A stretch of DNA of 64,000 nucleotides from JAHFUA01 sp963733935 (GCA_963733935.1 CAVTEQ010000015.1:372001-436000), one strand, 5' to 3'; positions 10,278 through 18,918 are shown, counted from the first letter of the stretch. Notes: generated by a model from the letters alone, not told the origin. Program-made: numbers and translations.

Positions 10278-12197
10278 TCAGCGTGCGCGAGAGAAGTGAG
10301 TGGGAAGCAGGCGAGCCGAGTTCAGAATGAAGGTCATTTCGGAAGAGACGTGGATGAATGCGGCCAGCAGGGGATTAAGCAGGCCGATGGCGGCGAGCCC
10401 CACACCGATGGTGTCCACGGTCAGTGTGCCATAGAAGTTTTGCATGATCACCCTGCGGCACTGGCGCGCGATCCGAATCGTTTGCGTCACCTTGTAGAGA
10501 TCATTGCCGATCAGCACAACATCAGCGCTCTCCCGTGCCACATCGGTTCCTGAACCCATTGCGATTCCCACGGTGGCCTGCGCCAGCGCGGGAGCGTCGT
10601 TAATCCCATCACCCACCATGGCCACGACGTGGCCTTGCCGGACCAGTTGCTGGACGTGTTGCGCCTTCTCCTGCGGCAGCAGTCCCGACAGGACGCGGTT
10701 GACCTTCAAGGCGTTGCCTACTTCGTTCGCCACGGGGGCGCTGTCACCCGTGAGCAGGGTAGTCTCGATGCCCATGGCATGAAGCGAACTGACCGCCTGC
10801 ACGGCCTCTTGCCGCAACTGGTCGGCGATCGTGATGGAGCCCGCCAGCTTTCCGCCGCAGGCCACGAACGTCTCCGAGTGACCGTTGGCTTCCGAAACGG
10901 GGAACGACACGCCGCGCGCCTGCAACAGCGAACGACTGCCTACCACGATCTCGTCACCGTTCAGTGCGGCGACGATGCCTTTGCCGGGTTCATAGCTGAA
11001 GGCCTGCGGCGACGGGATTTGCAGATGCTGCGCCAGCGCGTGGCGCACGATGGCTTTGCCCAGCGGGTGCTCCGAGTGCAGCTCTGCAGTCGCTGCCGCC
11101 TGCAGCACAGCCGTGGCCGACCATCCGCCGGCCGGACGGATCTCGACTACCTCCGGCGCGCCATAGGTGACGGTCCCCGTCTTATCGAGCAGCACTGTAG
11201 TTACGGCTGCAAGCTTCTCCAGATAGATTCCGCCCTTGATGATGGCGCCCTGCTGCGCTGCCCTGCCGATGGCGCCGAGAATGGCGAGCGGCGTTCCCGC
11301 TGCAATGCCGCATGCGCCGGCGACGATGATGACTGAAATCGTCGAGCGCGCATTACGGGTGATAATGAAGGTCAGCAGCGCGGCGCCCAGGGCAAAGTAC
11401 ACCAGGTATCCGGCCAGCCGGTCGGCGGTCTTCTGGATGGGGGCGCGCGAGCGCTCGGCTTGTTCCACCGCTTCGATGATCTTGCCGAAGCTGGAGTCGC
11501 GTCCCAGCTTGTCCACTCTCACCTGTAACGCGCCCGACTGGTTGACGGTGCCGGCGTAAACCTCCTTGCCGGCGGACTTCTCTGCGGGCATCGATTCGCC
11601 GGTAATGGTTGATTCGTCGACGAAGGAGTTGCCACCGACTACGGCGCCGTCCGCCGGCAGGCGCTCGCCGGGACGTACCAGAACGATGTTGCCGGGGCGA
11701 ATTGCGGAAATTGGCACCTGCTGGGTGCCGGACTCGCCGATGAGGGTAGCGTTCTGAGGCAACAGGTCGAGCAGATCGCCAATGGCCCGCCGCCCTCGGC
11801 TGACGGTGAGGCCTTCCAAAACTTCAGCGATCAAGACAAACAGCGTAATGATCAAGGCGGTAAAAAACTCTCTGGCTAGAAGCGCGGCCAGGAGCGCGAT
11901 GGTCATGGAGAGCTCCATGGTCATGCGGCGCTCGAAGATGTTTTCGGCAGCTTCCTTGAAGATGGGATAGCCGCCGATGGCGGTGGCGGCTACTCCGATC
12001 ACACTCCAGTGAGGCAAGGGTTCCCACAGGCGGAACCAAACCGCAGCCGCAGCCACGGCCACGAATGCAATGCGGACCAGGTCGGCCGGTTCGACGGCCG
12101 GCCCATGGGCCCGCCCGATGGAATCCTCATGCGAGGACGTAACTGGCTCGGCCTGAGAGCTTGCTTCGGGGGCGGCACCGGTCGAGGGTAGAGACAT
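10278..12197 (-). CDS. Heavy-metal-type P-type ATPase lacking the CPx motif
   Basis: Membrane pump of 639 residues driving metal transport by an aspartyl-phosphate cycle. Motifs in order: the actuator loop VDESTITGES, the phosphorylation site DKTGTVT, HP of the P1B class in SEHPLGKAIV, LLTGDS, and the hinge GDGINDAPALAQA. There is no N-terminal metal-binding domain. The transmembrane metal site, CPC/CPH/SPC in most P1B pumps, here reads GACGIAAGTPLAILGAIGR: a lone Cys two residues before the alanine run and a TP pair. Metal specificity therefore cannot be assigned by motif. The adjacent RcnR-type repressor and the palindrome at 12212-12231 suggest Ni, Co or a related ion (inference). Confidence 0.88.
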   Translation of the reverse strand: MSLPSTGAAPEASSQAEPVTSSHEDSIGRAHGPAVEPADLVRIAFVAVAAAAVWFRLWEPLPHWSVIGVAATAIGGYPIFKEAAENIFERRMTMELSMTIALLAALLAREFFTALIITLFVLIAEVLEGLTVSRGRRAIGDLLDLLPQNATLIGESGTQQVPISAIRPGNIVLVRPGERLPADGAVVGGNSFVDESTITGESMPAEKSAGKEVYAGTVNQSGALQVRVDKLGRDSSFGKIIEAVEQAERSRAPIQKTADRLAGYLVYFALGAALLTFIITRNARSTISVIIVAGACGIAAGTPLAILGAIGRAAQQGAIIKGGIYLEKLAAVTTVLLDKTGTVTYGAPEVVEIRPAGGWSATAVLQAAATAELHSEHPLGKAIVRHALAQHLQIPSPQAFSYEPGKGIVAALNGDEIVVGSRSLLQARGVSFPVSEANGHSETFVACGGKLAGSITIADQLRQEAVQAVSSLHAMGIETTLLTGDSAPVANEVGNALKVNRVLSGLLPQEKAQHVQQLVRQGHVVAMVGDGINDAPALAQATVGIAMGSGTDVARESADVVLIGNDLYKVTQTIRIARQCRRVIMQNFYGTLTVDTIGVGLAAIGLLNPLLAAFIHVSSEMTFILNSARLLPTHFSRAR

Positions 12198-12211
12198 GCG
12201 TGAAAATTCTA

Positions 12212-12231
12212 TACTATAGGGGGGTATAGTA
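12212..12231 (-). promoter_or_regulatory. RcnR/CsoR-type operator of the P-type ATPase gene
   Basis: A perfect 7-bp inverted repeat, TACTATA and TATAGTA, flanks a run of six G, starting 15 bases before the ATPase ATG. RcnR/CsoR-family repressors bind G-tracts between inverted half-sites (E. coli RcnR: TACT, G6, AGTA). On the minus strand TCGACA and TAGAAT stand on either side, so a bound repressor would cover the promoter spacer. Confidence 0.65.
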
Positions 12232-12259
12232 GTGTCGATTTGTTCCGGGTGCCCGATTC

Positions 12260-12388
12260 GTGAAACGACGCAGGCATCGCCGAAAGCATACTCGCCTCTG
12301 CAAAGCGCTGCAGCTTGTCTTGTTCGCCCTTGGCTTTATCGCGCTGAGCCTTGCCGGTATTTACTTGGGGATGCACTACAAGCACTGA
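12260..12388 (+). CDS. 42-residue basic/His membrane miniprotein
   Basis: GTG 12260 opens a 42-residue frame: a basic head rich in Arg and His (MKRRRHRRKH), one strong transmembrane helix (ALQLVLFALGFIALSLAGIY) and a tail GMHYKH with Met and two His. It is divergent from the ATPase across the shared operator and convergent with the repressor gene. The helix and charge pattern argue for a real inner-membrane protein, possibly a pump partner; the ribosome binding site is weak and the start could lie a few codons upstream. No family recognised. Confidence 0.45.
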   Translation: MKRRRHRRKHTRLCKALQLVLFALGFIALSLAGIYLGMHYKH

Positions 12389-12399
12389 CGCCGGCAGGT

Positions 12400-12669
12400 T
12401 TATTTCAGATAGCTGCGCAGGACTCCCACCAACTCCTCAGTCTCCGCCTCCGCCTTGAGGCCGCGCACGGAAGTAACGTGATGGCGGATGTGGTCTTCGA
12501 GCACCTCGACCATCAGGCTGTTCATGGCGCCGCGAGCCGCGGCGATGAGTTGCAGGACGTCGCCACAGGGGCGCTCGGCATCGAGCGCGCGTTCGAGCGC
12601 CTCGATTTGCCCGCGAACCCGGCGAACCCGCTTCGTCAACTTGTCCTTTCCGCGAATGGTGTGGGACAT
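12400..12669 (-). CDS. RcnR/CsoR family metal-sensing repressor
   Basis: All-helical DNA-binding repressor of 89 residues (DUF156), the usual length. It begins MSHTIR like E. coli RcnR and carries RVRGQIEALERAL, the conserved arginine/glutamine face. The Ni/Co ligand set of RcnR is complete: His3, Cys35, His60 and His64. This argues for a nickel/cobalt sensor over a Cu(I) CsoR, which uses Cys-His-Cys. Its own start is overlapped by a G-tract palindrome at 12676-12700, so autoregulation is likely. It sits about 200 bases upstream of, and in the same direction as, the ATPase. Confidence 0.88.
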   Translation of the reverse strand: MSHTIRGKDKLTKRVRRVRGQIEALERALDAERPCGDVLQLIAAARGAMNSLMVEVLEDHIRHHVTSVRGLKAEAETEELVGVLRSYLK

Positions 12670-12675
12670 TTGCCC

Positions 12676-12700
12676 TAATATACCCCACCGGGGTAAATTA
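12676..12700 (-). promoter_or_regulatory. CsoR-type palindrome before the repressor gene
   Basis: TACCCC and GGGGTA are exact inverted repeats around ACC, extended by A+T-rich arms (TAATA and AATTA). It lies seven bases upstream of the repressor ATG and about 20 bases before the plus-strand exported protein at 12719, so it could control both divergent genes. The spacing differs from the operator at 12212. Confidence 0.55.
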
Positions 12701-12718
12701 GATCGCTGGTCTGCGGGA

Positions 12719-12991
12719 ATGCGCTCGATCGTAAAAATAGCGGCCTGCCTGTGCCTGCTGCTGACTGTCTGGTCGGCGGCAGCCGTGGTAGCGCATCATC
12801 ACGCCAGCAATAGCGAGTCGCTGACCTGTCCGGTTTGCGTCGCGGCCCGCGCACCCGCCGCGGCCATCGCCCGCGCCGGCGGTCCCAAGCCGGTCTTCCT
12901 TTTTCTCTCTACCGTTCGGTCCGAACCTGTTTCTGCAAAATACCGCCTTGTCGTATTCGCGCTCAGCGTTCGTCCGCCTCCCGCAGCGTAG
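12719..12991 (+). CDS. Small exported protein with HHH and CPVC motifs
   Basis: A 90-residue protein starting at ATG 12719 with a signal peptide (RSIVKIAACLCLLLTVWSAA) followed by AHHHASNSESLTCPVCVAA. The close His cluster and Cys pair look like a metal-binding patch, similar in layout to DUF2946-type proteins found beside metal transport genes. It is divergent from the RcnR-type repressor over a shared palindrome and lies just upstream of the TonB-dependent receptor. The exact family is unsure. Confidence 0.55.
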   Translation: MRSIVKIAACLCLLLTVWSAAAVVAHHHASNSESLTCPVCVAARAPAAAIARAGGPKPVFLFLSTVRSEPVSAKYRLVVFALSVRPPPAA

Positions 12992-13054
12992 CTCCCGCCG
13001 ATTGAAGTCCGATTTCTCTTTCTTCGCTGTTCTAACTTCCGATAGGAGGCGGCA

Positions 13055-15700
13055 ATGCATTTATCGCGGCATTCGTTCAGGTATTGGTGCGTGTTGCTGG
13101 CGGTGGTGGCGCTGGCTGTGTCTCACCTTAACGCACAGGGAATGGGGACCTCGGGAGAGATTGACGGTACGGTTCTCGACCCATCAGGCGCGGCCGTCCC
13201 CCACGCGAGGGTAGAGATAAGCAATCCCGTCAGCGGGTTTGCGCGATCGACCACTTCGACTGGCTCCGGAGGTTTCACCTTCACCAACGTGCCGTTCAAT
13301 CCCTACCATCTCACGGTTACGGCGCCGGGATTTGCCGGCTACTTTCAGGACGTCGAAGTTCGGTCCTTCGTCCCCATCAATGTTAAGGCCACGCTGACGG
13401 TTGCCACGGCCAGCACCTCGATCACCGTCGAGTCCAGCGCCGAGGACTTGTTGGAGAACACTCCGAGCTTCCACACCGACGTGGACCGCGGCTTGTTCGA
13501 AAAGCTTCCGCTGGAGAGTCAGTCGTCGTCGGTGAGTTCCCTGGTCACGCTGGCGACGCCGGGAATCGCCGCCGATTCCAACGGCTTGTTCCACGGGATA
13601 GGGGATCACGCCGAGAACTCGTTCGTGGTCGATGGCCAGCCCATCACCGACCAGCAGAGCAAGGTATTTTCCAACCAAATCCCGCTCGATTCGGTCGAGT
13701 CGATGGAGGTCTTTGCCGGCGCCCCCCCCGCCGAATTCGGCGACAAGACCAGCGTGGTGATCAACGTCACCACCCGCTCGGGGCAGGGCCTGACCACGCC
13801 CAAGGGAAGCGTCACCGCTTCCTACGGAAGCTTTGGCACCTCCAATGCCGGTTTCAATCTCGGTTACGGCGGCCAGAAGTGGGGGAATTTCATCTCCGTG
13901 AGCGGGCTGAACAGCGGGCGATTCCTCGACCCACCGGAGTTTACGGTGATGCACGCCAAGGGGAATGAACAGAACGCGTTTGACCGCGTGGACTATAAGC
14001 TTTCCGATGCGGATTCCGTTCACCTGAATCTGGGATTTACGCGCTCCTGGTTCCAGAACCCGAATTCGTTCGACAACCTCAACCTCGGGGTCATGGCCCC
14101 AACCGGAAACGCGCTGGGGATCACCGGCCTGGTTGGCCCCACCGACCAGCGTTCCCAGATCAAGACTTTCAACATCGCACCTTCCTGGACACGGTTGCTC
14201 AGCTCAACTGCCGTGTTTACCCTCGGCGCTTTCCTTCGACGCGATGAGTACAACTATTACCCGAGCAAGAACCCGTTTGCGGACCTCAGTCCGATACAAC
14301 TGGAGACCGTCTCCCAGTATCGGACGTTGACCAACGCTGGCCTGCGCTCGGATATCTCCTACGTTAAGGGCATTCACAACCTGAAGGCGGGAGCCACCTA
14401 TGAGCATACGTTCCTCAAGGAGAACGACAACCTCGGCATCGTTGACCCGACGTTTCTTCCCTCCTTGGGCTGCACGGACCCCATAACGGGCAGTCCCACC
14501 GGTCCTCCGTGCACCGACCTGGCGCCCTTCGACTTGACGAGACCGGGAGCAGGTTTATTCCGGTTCCGCGGGCACACGGACGTTAAGGAGCTCGCTCTTT
14601 ATCTTCAGGACGCGATCACTAAGGGGAGCTGGTCCTTCAACCTCGGCTTGCGCGGCGATTTCTATAACGGCTTAACCACTCACAAGGAAGCTGAGCCGCG
14701 CCTCGGCGTCGCGTACAACATCAAAAGAACGAACACGGTTCTCCGCGTTTCCTATGCTCGCGTCCTGGAAACCCCCTTTAATGAGAACTTGGTGGTTTCG
14801 AGCGTCGGATGTAGCAGTGTTGTGTTAAATCCGCTCCTCGGCTGTTCTTCATCAGACTTGACTCCAGTGAGTCCCGGATGGCGCAACGAGTTCCACGCCG
14901 GTCTCGAACAAGCGTTTGGGAAGCATCTGGTCTTCTCTGGCGAGTACATTTGGAAGTACACGCATAACGGGTACGATTTCAGCATCCTCGGTAGCACGCC
15001 GATCTTCTTCCCGGTGGCGTGGACCAGATCCAAGATTCCCGGATTTGCCGGCCGCGTGAGCGTGCCGAACTATCACGGCTTTACTGCCCTCGTGGTCTTC
15101 TCCAGCGTGGCGGCGCGTTTCTTTACCCCACAGCTCAGCGGGGCCGGCGCTGTTCCCTCGGCTCCCTCAGGAGTTTTCCGCATCGACCACGACGAGAAAT
15201 TCAACCAGACGACGCACCTGCAATACCAGCCCTGGCGGCGTGGTCCGTGGGTCGGCTTCAACTGGCGGTACGATAGTGGATTGGTGGCCGGGAGTGTCCC
15301 ACTTGCGCCCGATGCTGCGAGTCCGGTGGACCTGAGCGTTCTGACTGCTGATCAGCAGTTCCAGGCAGGGCTGTTTTGTGGCAGCCTCCACGCAACGCCC
15401 ATTGCACCTCTGCCAAACTCCTGTCCGAACTCCCAGTACGGTTCCACGCTTGTGACGATCCCTGCAGCCGGAACGGACGACCCCGACCATAATCCGCCGC
15501 GCATCGCTCCTCGCCATCTCTTTGATCTTGCCATCGGGCACGACAACATCTTTGGTGGCGACCGCTATAAATGGAGCGCTCAGTTGACGGTCATCAACCT
15601 GACCGACAAGACGGCGCTATATAATTTCCTCTCAACTTTTAGCGGCACGCATTACGTAACGCCGCGCTCCGTGACCGCGCAGATCGGGTTTCATTTCTGA
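13055..15700 (+). CDS. TonB-dependent receptor with carboxypeptidase-regulatory domain
   Basis: Outer-membrane receptor of 881 residues. AGGAGG lies five to six bases before ATG 13055. A signal peptide (to about HLNAQG) is followed by a CarboxypepD_reg-like beta-sandwich (GEIDGTVLDPSGAAVPHARV, about 30-115), a plug domain (VDGQPITDQQ, SVESMEVFAG) and a 22-strand-type barrel ending in Phe (AQIGFHF). This is the Oar-like architecture common in Acidobacteriota. Family members move large or scarce substrates, including metal chelates and glycans. Flanking His/Cys-rich exported proteins and the metal ATPase suggest a metal substrate; that link is inference. Confidence 0.9.
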   Translation: MHLSRHSFRYWCVLLAVVALAVSHLNAQGMGTSGEIDGTVLDPSGAAVPHARVEISNPVSGFARSTTSTGSGGFTFTNVPFNPYHLTVTAPGFAGYFQDVEVRSFVPINVKATLTVATASTSITVESSAEDLLENTPSFHTDVDRGLFEKLPLESQSSSVSSLVTLATPGIAADSNGLFHGIGDHAENSFVVDGQPITDQQSKVFSNQIPLDSVESMEVFAGAPPAEFGDKTSVVINVTTRSGQGLTTPKGSVTASYGSFGTSNAGFNLGYGGQKWGNFISVSGLNSGRFLDPPEFTVMHAKGNEQNAFDRVDYKLSDADSVHLNLGFTRSWFQNPNSFDNLNLGVMAPTGNALGITGLVGPTDQRSQIKTFNIAPSWTRLLSSTAVFTLGAFLRRDEYNYYPSKNPFADLSPIQLETVSQYRTLTNAGLRSDISYVKGIHNLKAGATYEHTFLKENDNLGIVDPTFLPSLGCTDPITGSPTGPPCTDLAPFDLTRPGAGLFRFRGHTDVKELALYLQDAITKGSWSFNLGLRGDFYNGLTTHKEAEPRLGVAYNIKRTNTVLRVSYARVLETPFNENLVVSSVGCSSVVLNPLLGCSSSDLTPVSPGWRNEFHAGLEQAFGKHLVFSGEYIWKYTHNGYDFSILGSTPIFFPVAWTRSKIPGFAGRVSVPNYHGFTALVVFSSVAARFFTPQLSGAGAVPSAPSGVFRIDHDEKFNQTTHLQYQPWRRGPWVGFNWRYDSGLVAGSVPLAPDAASPVDLSVLTADQQFQAGLFCGSLHATPIAPLPNSCPNSQYGSTLVTIPAAGTDDPDHNPPRIAPRHLFDLAIGHDNIFGGDRYKWSAQLTVINLTDKTALYNFLSTFSGTHYVTPRSVTAQIGFHF

Positions 15701-15732
15701 GAGAATTGCCTGTGGCCGGGAGGAGATTCGCG

Positions 15733-16044
15733 TTGCGCATCGCAGCACTGGGGATGGCGGTGGTGATCTGTTGCACGCTGCCGTCCCTGTGCTTCGCTCT
15801 GCCGGCCGGTGCATCCCCCGGTTGCCACGGCCATCACCGCCCTGCGCCACAGCCCGCTCATAGCTGCTGCTATGCCGCGCAGCAAATACCGGCGGTAGTG
15901 CCGGTCGCGCCTTCGCCAGTTGGATTGACTTGCATCAACCACTGGAGCAGTGCTCCCGAGACCAGTGGGCCTCGGGCTGGCATGGTCCGAGCGGTCGCTA
16001 TCGGCAGCCCTTCCCCCCCGCTTCCCGCCGCTCTTCGCATCTAG
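15733..16044 (+). CDS. Small exported His/Cys-rich protein
   Basis: Start TTG 15733 is favoured because GGGAGGAG lies about eight bases upstream; the frame is also open from TTG 15706. The 103-residue product has a signal peptide (RIAALGMAVVICCTLPSLCF) and then GCHGHHRPAP and HSCCYA, a compact His/Cys cluster likely to bind metal. The C-terminal half is Pro/Ala/Ser-rich and looks disordered. It starts 32 bases after the receptor stop and is probably co-transcribed with it. No named family recognised. Confidence 0.5.
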   Translation: MRIAALGMAVVICCTLPSLCFALPAGASPGCHGHHRPAPQPAHSCCYAAQQIPAVVPVAPSPVGLTCINHWSSAPETSGPRAGMVRAVAIGSPSPPLPAALRI

Positions 16045-16109
16045 ACGTTCCCTTCTCGGCATGCAGCGCTTTGCAGCTCGCAGCCGCATTTTTTGGCGGA
16101 GGGAATGGA

Positions 16110-17486
16110 ATGGTTGGGCGAAGAAATGTCTACGTGTCAGTGTTTGTGTTGGTTGCTGTTTTGCAGGGCTGGCCGCAGCAGTCCGCGGACCAGACATCTG
16201 TCAGCCAGGCTTCCGCGCAACCGCAGATGCCGGGAAGGCAGCATTCAGGCGATCACCGGAACATGCCAGGCATGAAACGCCATGTGCACGAGTTACCCAA
16301 GACTTTCGTGGAGGCAGTCGAGCAGCACGTAACTTCAGGCACCAGCGCGGAGCCGAACTCCACGCCCGTATCGATGCTCATGATCATGAAGGGGAAATGG
16401 ATGCTGATGCTTCATGGGCAGGCGTTTCTGAACGTGCTCGAGCAGAGCGGGCCGCGCGGCTCGGACAAAGTGTTCTCCACAAACTGGATCATGCCGATGG
16501 CGCAGCGGTCCCTGGGGCCGGGTACCTTCACCGTGCGCACCATGCTGAGCTTGGAGCCGGCGACTGTATCGAAGCGCTTCTACCCTGAATTGTTCCAACA
16601 GGGAGAGACCGCCTTCGGCAGGCCGATTGCCGATGGCCAGCACCCACATGATTTCATCATGGAAGTGGCGGCGCTCTACGATTTGAAGCTCGGCGACAAC
16701 GGGCTGCTCTCGCTCTACGCCGCCCCCATGGGCGACCCTGCAATCGGGCCAACGGCGTATCCGCACCGCGCTTCCGCTTCGGAGGATCCCATCGCCACGC
16801 TGGGGCATCATCTGGAAGACTCTACCCATGTCGCCGATGACGTCATAACCGCCGGGCTTACGTACAAAGTGGCGCGCGTTGAGGCCTCCGGCTTTCATGG
16901 GCGCGAGCCCGACGAATTCCGTTGGGACATTGACTCCGGCAAAGTCGATTCGTGGTCCATTCGCGCGACGGTGAACCCGGCGCAGAACTGGAGCGCGCAG
17001 TATTCCTTCGCGCACCTCACTAGTCCCGAAGTCCTGCACCCGCAAGAAGACCTTCAGCGGATGACTGCCTCGCTGATGTACAACCGTCCGTTTACGAGAG
17101 GCAATTGGGCGAGCACGCTGCTGTGGGGACGCAATCGAAGCCTGCAGAGCGGGCTGGCGTGGAACGGCTATCTGGCCGAATCAATTGTGCGTTTTGCGGA
17201 ACGCAATTATGTTTGGGGACGCATAGAGAACGTCGATCGTACCAGCGAATTGCTGCTGCGCAATTTGCCCGAACCGCCAAACTTTCAGGAAAATATCATC
17301 GGCCGCGTTCAGGCCTATACCACGGGCTACGACCGCGACTTCGATTTGATACCGCACCTCGCGACTGCTCTTGGCGCGCAGTTCACCATTTACTCAACTG
17401 CGGAGAAGCTGCGGGAGCTGCATGGAAGCCATCCGGTGGGCGCTGTCGTCTTTCTTCGCGTGCGGCCGATGGGCGGTCGCCGATAG
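16110..17486 (+). CDS. Exported protein with His/Met-rich N-terminus, unknown function
   Basis: 458 residues from ATG 16110, which has GGAGGG six bases upstream. A signal peptide is followed by a His/Met-rich segment (GRQHSGDHRNMPGMKRHVHE) of the kind seen in copper or nickel handling proteins, then a Met-rich strand (SMLMIMKGKWMLMLHGQAF). The rest alternates short beta strands with WGRNRS and YSFAHLTSPE, compatible with an outer-membrane barrel. Related proteins occur beside metal efflux genes in Acidobacteriota, but function is not established. Last gene of the probable operon beginning at 12719. Confidence 0.6.
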   Translation: MVGRRNVYVSVFVLVAVLQGWPQQSADQTSVSQASAQPQMPGRQHSGDHRNMPGMKRHVHELPKTFVEAVEQHVTSGTSAEPNSTPVSMLMIMKGKWMLMLHGQAFLNVLEQSGPRGSDKVFSTNWIMPMAQRSLGPGTFTVRTMLSLEPATVSKRFYPELFQQGETAFGRPIADGQHPHDFIMEVAALYDLKLGDNGLLSLYAAPMGDPAIGPTAYPHRASASEDPIATLGHHLEDSTHVADDVITAGLTYKVARVEASGFHGREPDEFRWDIDSGKVDSWSIRATVNPAQNWSAQYSFAHLTSPEVLHPQEDLQRMTASLMYNRPFTRGNWASTLLWGRNRSLQSGLAWNGYLAESIVRFAERNYVWGRIENVDRTSELLLRNLPEPPNFQENIIGRVQAYTTGYDRDFDLIPHLATALGAQFTIYSTAEKLRELHGSHPVGAVVFLRVRPMGGRR

Positions 17487-17544
17487 CGTGCAACTAGTGC
17501 AAAGCACTGCGAGCTTGATATCGCGGGGTGTAAGATCCCTGCCG

Positions 17545-18522
17545 ATGAGAATGCGCGCTTTGGTGATCGGCGCATTGTGTCTCGCTACGGCGCTGCTTGT
17601 GGCAGAGGAGGGGTTTCTAGCACAGCCGCCCAAAGGCGCCTACAGCGTCGAATTCCTCCCGCTCGAAGTCGAGCGCCAGGATTCGCGCATGGCTTACCGA
17701 GACGTCAAGCCCGCCACGTCTCCGAACGGCAAAACCGTTCTCCTTCTGCACGGCAAGAACTTTTCCGGATTTTACTGGGAGCGCGTCATTGGCGTGCTGG
17801 CCGCGCGCGGCTATCGCATCGTAGCTCCCGACCAGGTTGGCTTTGGCGCATCCTCGCGCCCGAGCATCCATTACAGCTTCCACCAGATGGCGGCGAATAC
17901 GAAGGAACTGCTCGATCACTTGGGCATCGCGCGCGTTGTGCTCGTCGGGCACTCGATGGGCGGGATGCTGGCTACGCGCTTCACGCTGCTTTATCCCGGA
18001 ATGGTGGAGAAGCTGGTGCTCGAGGATCCCATCGGCCTTGAGGACTACCGCACCTTTGTTCCGTATGCCCCGCTCGAGGAACTTTATCGGAACGAGCTGA
18101 ACTCCACGTACGTGAGTCTCCTGAACTATCAGAAAGGCTATTACACGAACTGGAAGCCCGAGTACGAAATCTACGTGCGCGATCAGGCGTGGGTGCTGGG
18201 GACGGGCGAGTATCCTCGCGATGCGCTGTCGGCAGCGCTTACTTCGGAAATGATCTACGAGCAGCCGGTGTGCTACGAGTTCTCGCGGATTGCGGCGCCG
18301 ACCCTGCTCATCATCGGTCACGAAGACCGCACTGTGCCCGGCAAGGCGCGTCTTTCGCCGGAGATGAAAGCCATCGCCGGCGACTATCCCAAGCTGGGGA
18401 AGAAAACGCAGGAGATGATCCGGGGATCGAAGCTGGTCGAAGTGCAGGGCGCCGGGCACATCCCGCACATCGAGCAACCCGAGGCTTTCGATAAGGCGCT
18501 GCTGGGATTCCTGGCGGAATAA
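17545..18522 (+). CDS. Exported alpha/beta hydrolase
   Basis: A 325-residue alpha/beta-hydrolase fold enzyme with an N-terminal signal or anchor (MRALVIGALCLATALL). The oxyanion region is VLLLHGKNFSG, the nucleophile elbow GHSMGG, the acid lies in IIGHEDRTVPG and the catalytic His in GAGHIPHIEQPEAF, so the triad is complete. Insertion helices between strands 6 and 7 resemble haloperoxidase or epoxide-hydrolase-like esterases. Substrate unknown. The start at 17545 has no strong ribosome binding site. Confidence 0.82.
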   Translation: MRMRALVIGALCLATALLVAEEGFLAQPPKGAYSVEFLPLEVERQDSRMAYRDVKPATSPNGKTVLLLHGKNFSGFYWERVIGVLAARGYRIVAPDQVGFGASSRPSIHYSFHQMAANTKELLDHLGIARVVLVGHSMGGMLATRFTLLYPGMVEKLVLEDPIGLEDYRTFVPYAPLEELYRNELNSTYVSLLNYQKGYYTNWKPEYEIYVRDQAWVLGTGEYPRDALSAALTSEMIYEQPVCYEFSRIAAPTLLIIGHEDRTVPGKARLSPEMKAIAGDYPKLGKKTQEMIRGSKLVEVQGAGHIPHIEQPEAFDKALLGFLAE

Positions 18523-18582
18523 CATCGAGCGCCAAAAGTCGCTCCCAGCGGGCGTTTACAAAACAATTTCTTCACAAACTCC

Positions 18583-18611
18583 TTGACAGCTTCTCGCGTG
18601 AGACATAGACT
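18583..18611 (+). promoter_or_regulatory. Sigma-70-type promoter, upstream copy
   Basis: TTGACA (18583-18588) and TAGACT (18606-18611) with a 17-base spacer. The following leader (CCGCGC, then GCCCATGCAGAGA) matches that of a second promoter about 306 bases downstream. A 44-codon frame starts within the leader (ATG 18634, MQRIFPWRSGG) and ends before a strong hairpin. Confidence 0.55.
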
Positions 18612-18786
18612 CCGCGCGCTTCTTGGGGTGCCCATGCAGAGAATCTTCCCCTGGCGGTCCGGAGGTTCGCGTTTCCGTGGCCCCGCTCTGCTGGCGTCTC
18701 TCACCTGTCTCTCAACACAACAGCTCGATAACCTGTGGAGGTTAACCCGCAACATCGGCATTCCATAGTCGCAACTGTTTTTTCAC

Positions 18787-18817
18787 CGGCCCCCGCTGCC
18801 CGTTGCGGGGGCCGTTT
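18787..18817 (+). terminator. Strong hairpin with short T-run between the two promoters
   Basis: A 10-bp stem, CGGCCCCCGC and GCGGGGGCCG, with an 8-base loop, followed by TTTCCC. It stands after the leader of the first promoter and before the second, so transcripts from the first promoter would meet it. The T-run is only three bases, so it could be an attenuator or a structural hairpin. Confidence 0.5.
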
Positions 18818-18888
18818 CCCACCGGGGGATTCGGCCAAGATCCGCGCCCAGAGGGTGCTTACAGTGGGTTACTCGATTAGAGATCTGC

Positions 18889-18918
18889 TTGACAGTTGGT
18901 CGCGTTCCCCCTTAGACT
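18889..18918 (+). promoter_or_regulatory. Sigma-70-type promoter of the secreted hydrolase gene
   Basis: TTGACA (18889-18894) and TAGACT (18913-18918) with an 18-base spacer, 53 bases before the ATG at 18971. The segment from -35 to GTGCAGAGA is clearly related to that at 18583-18646, showing a duplicated promoter-leader unit. Confidence 0.6.
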
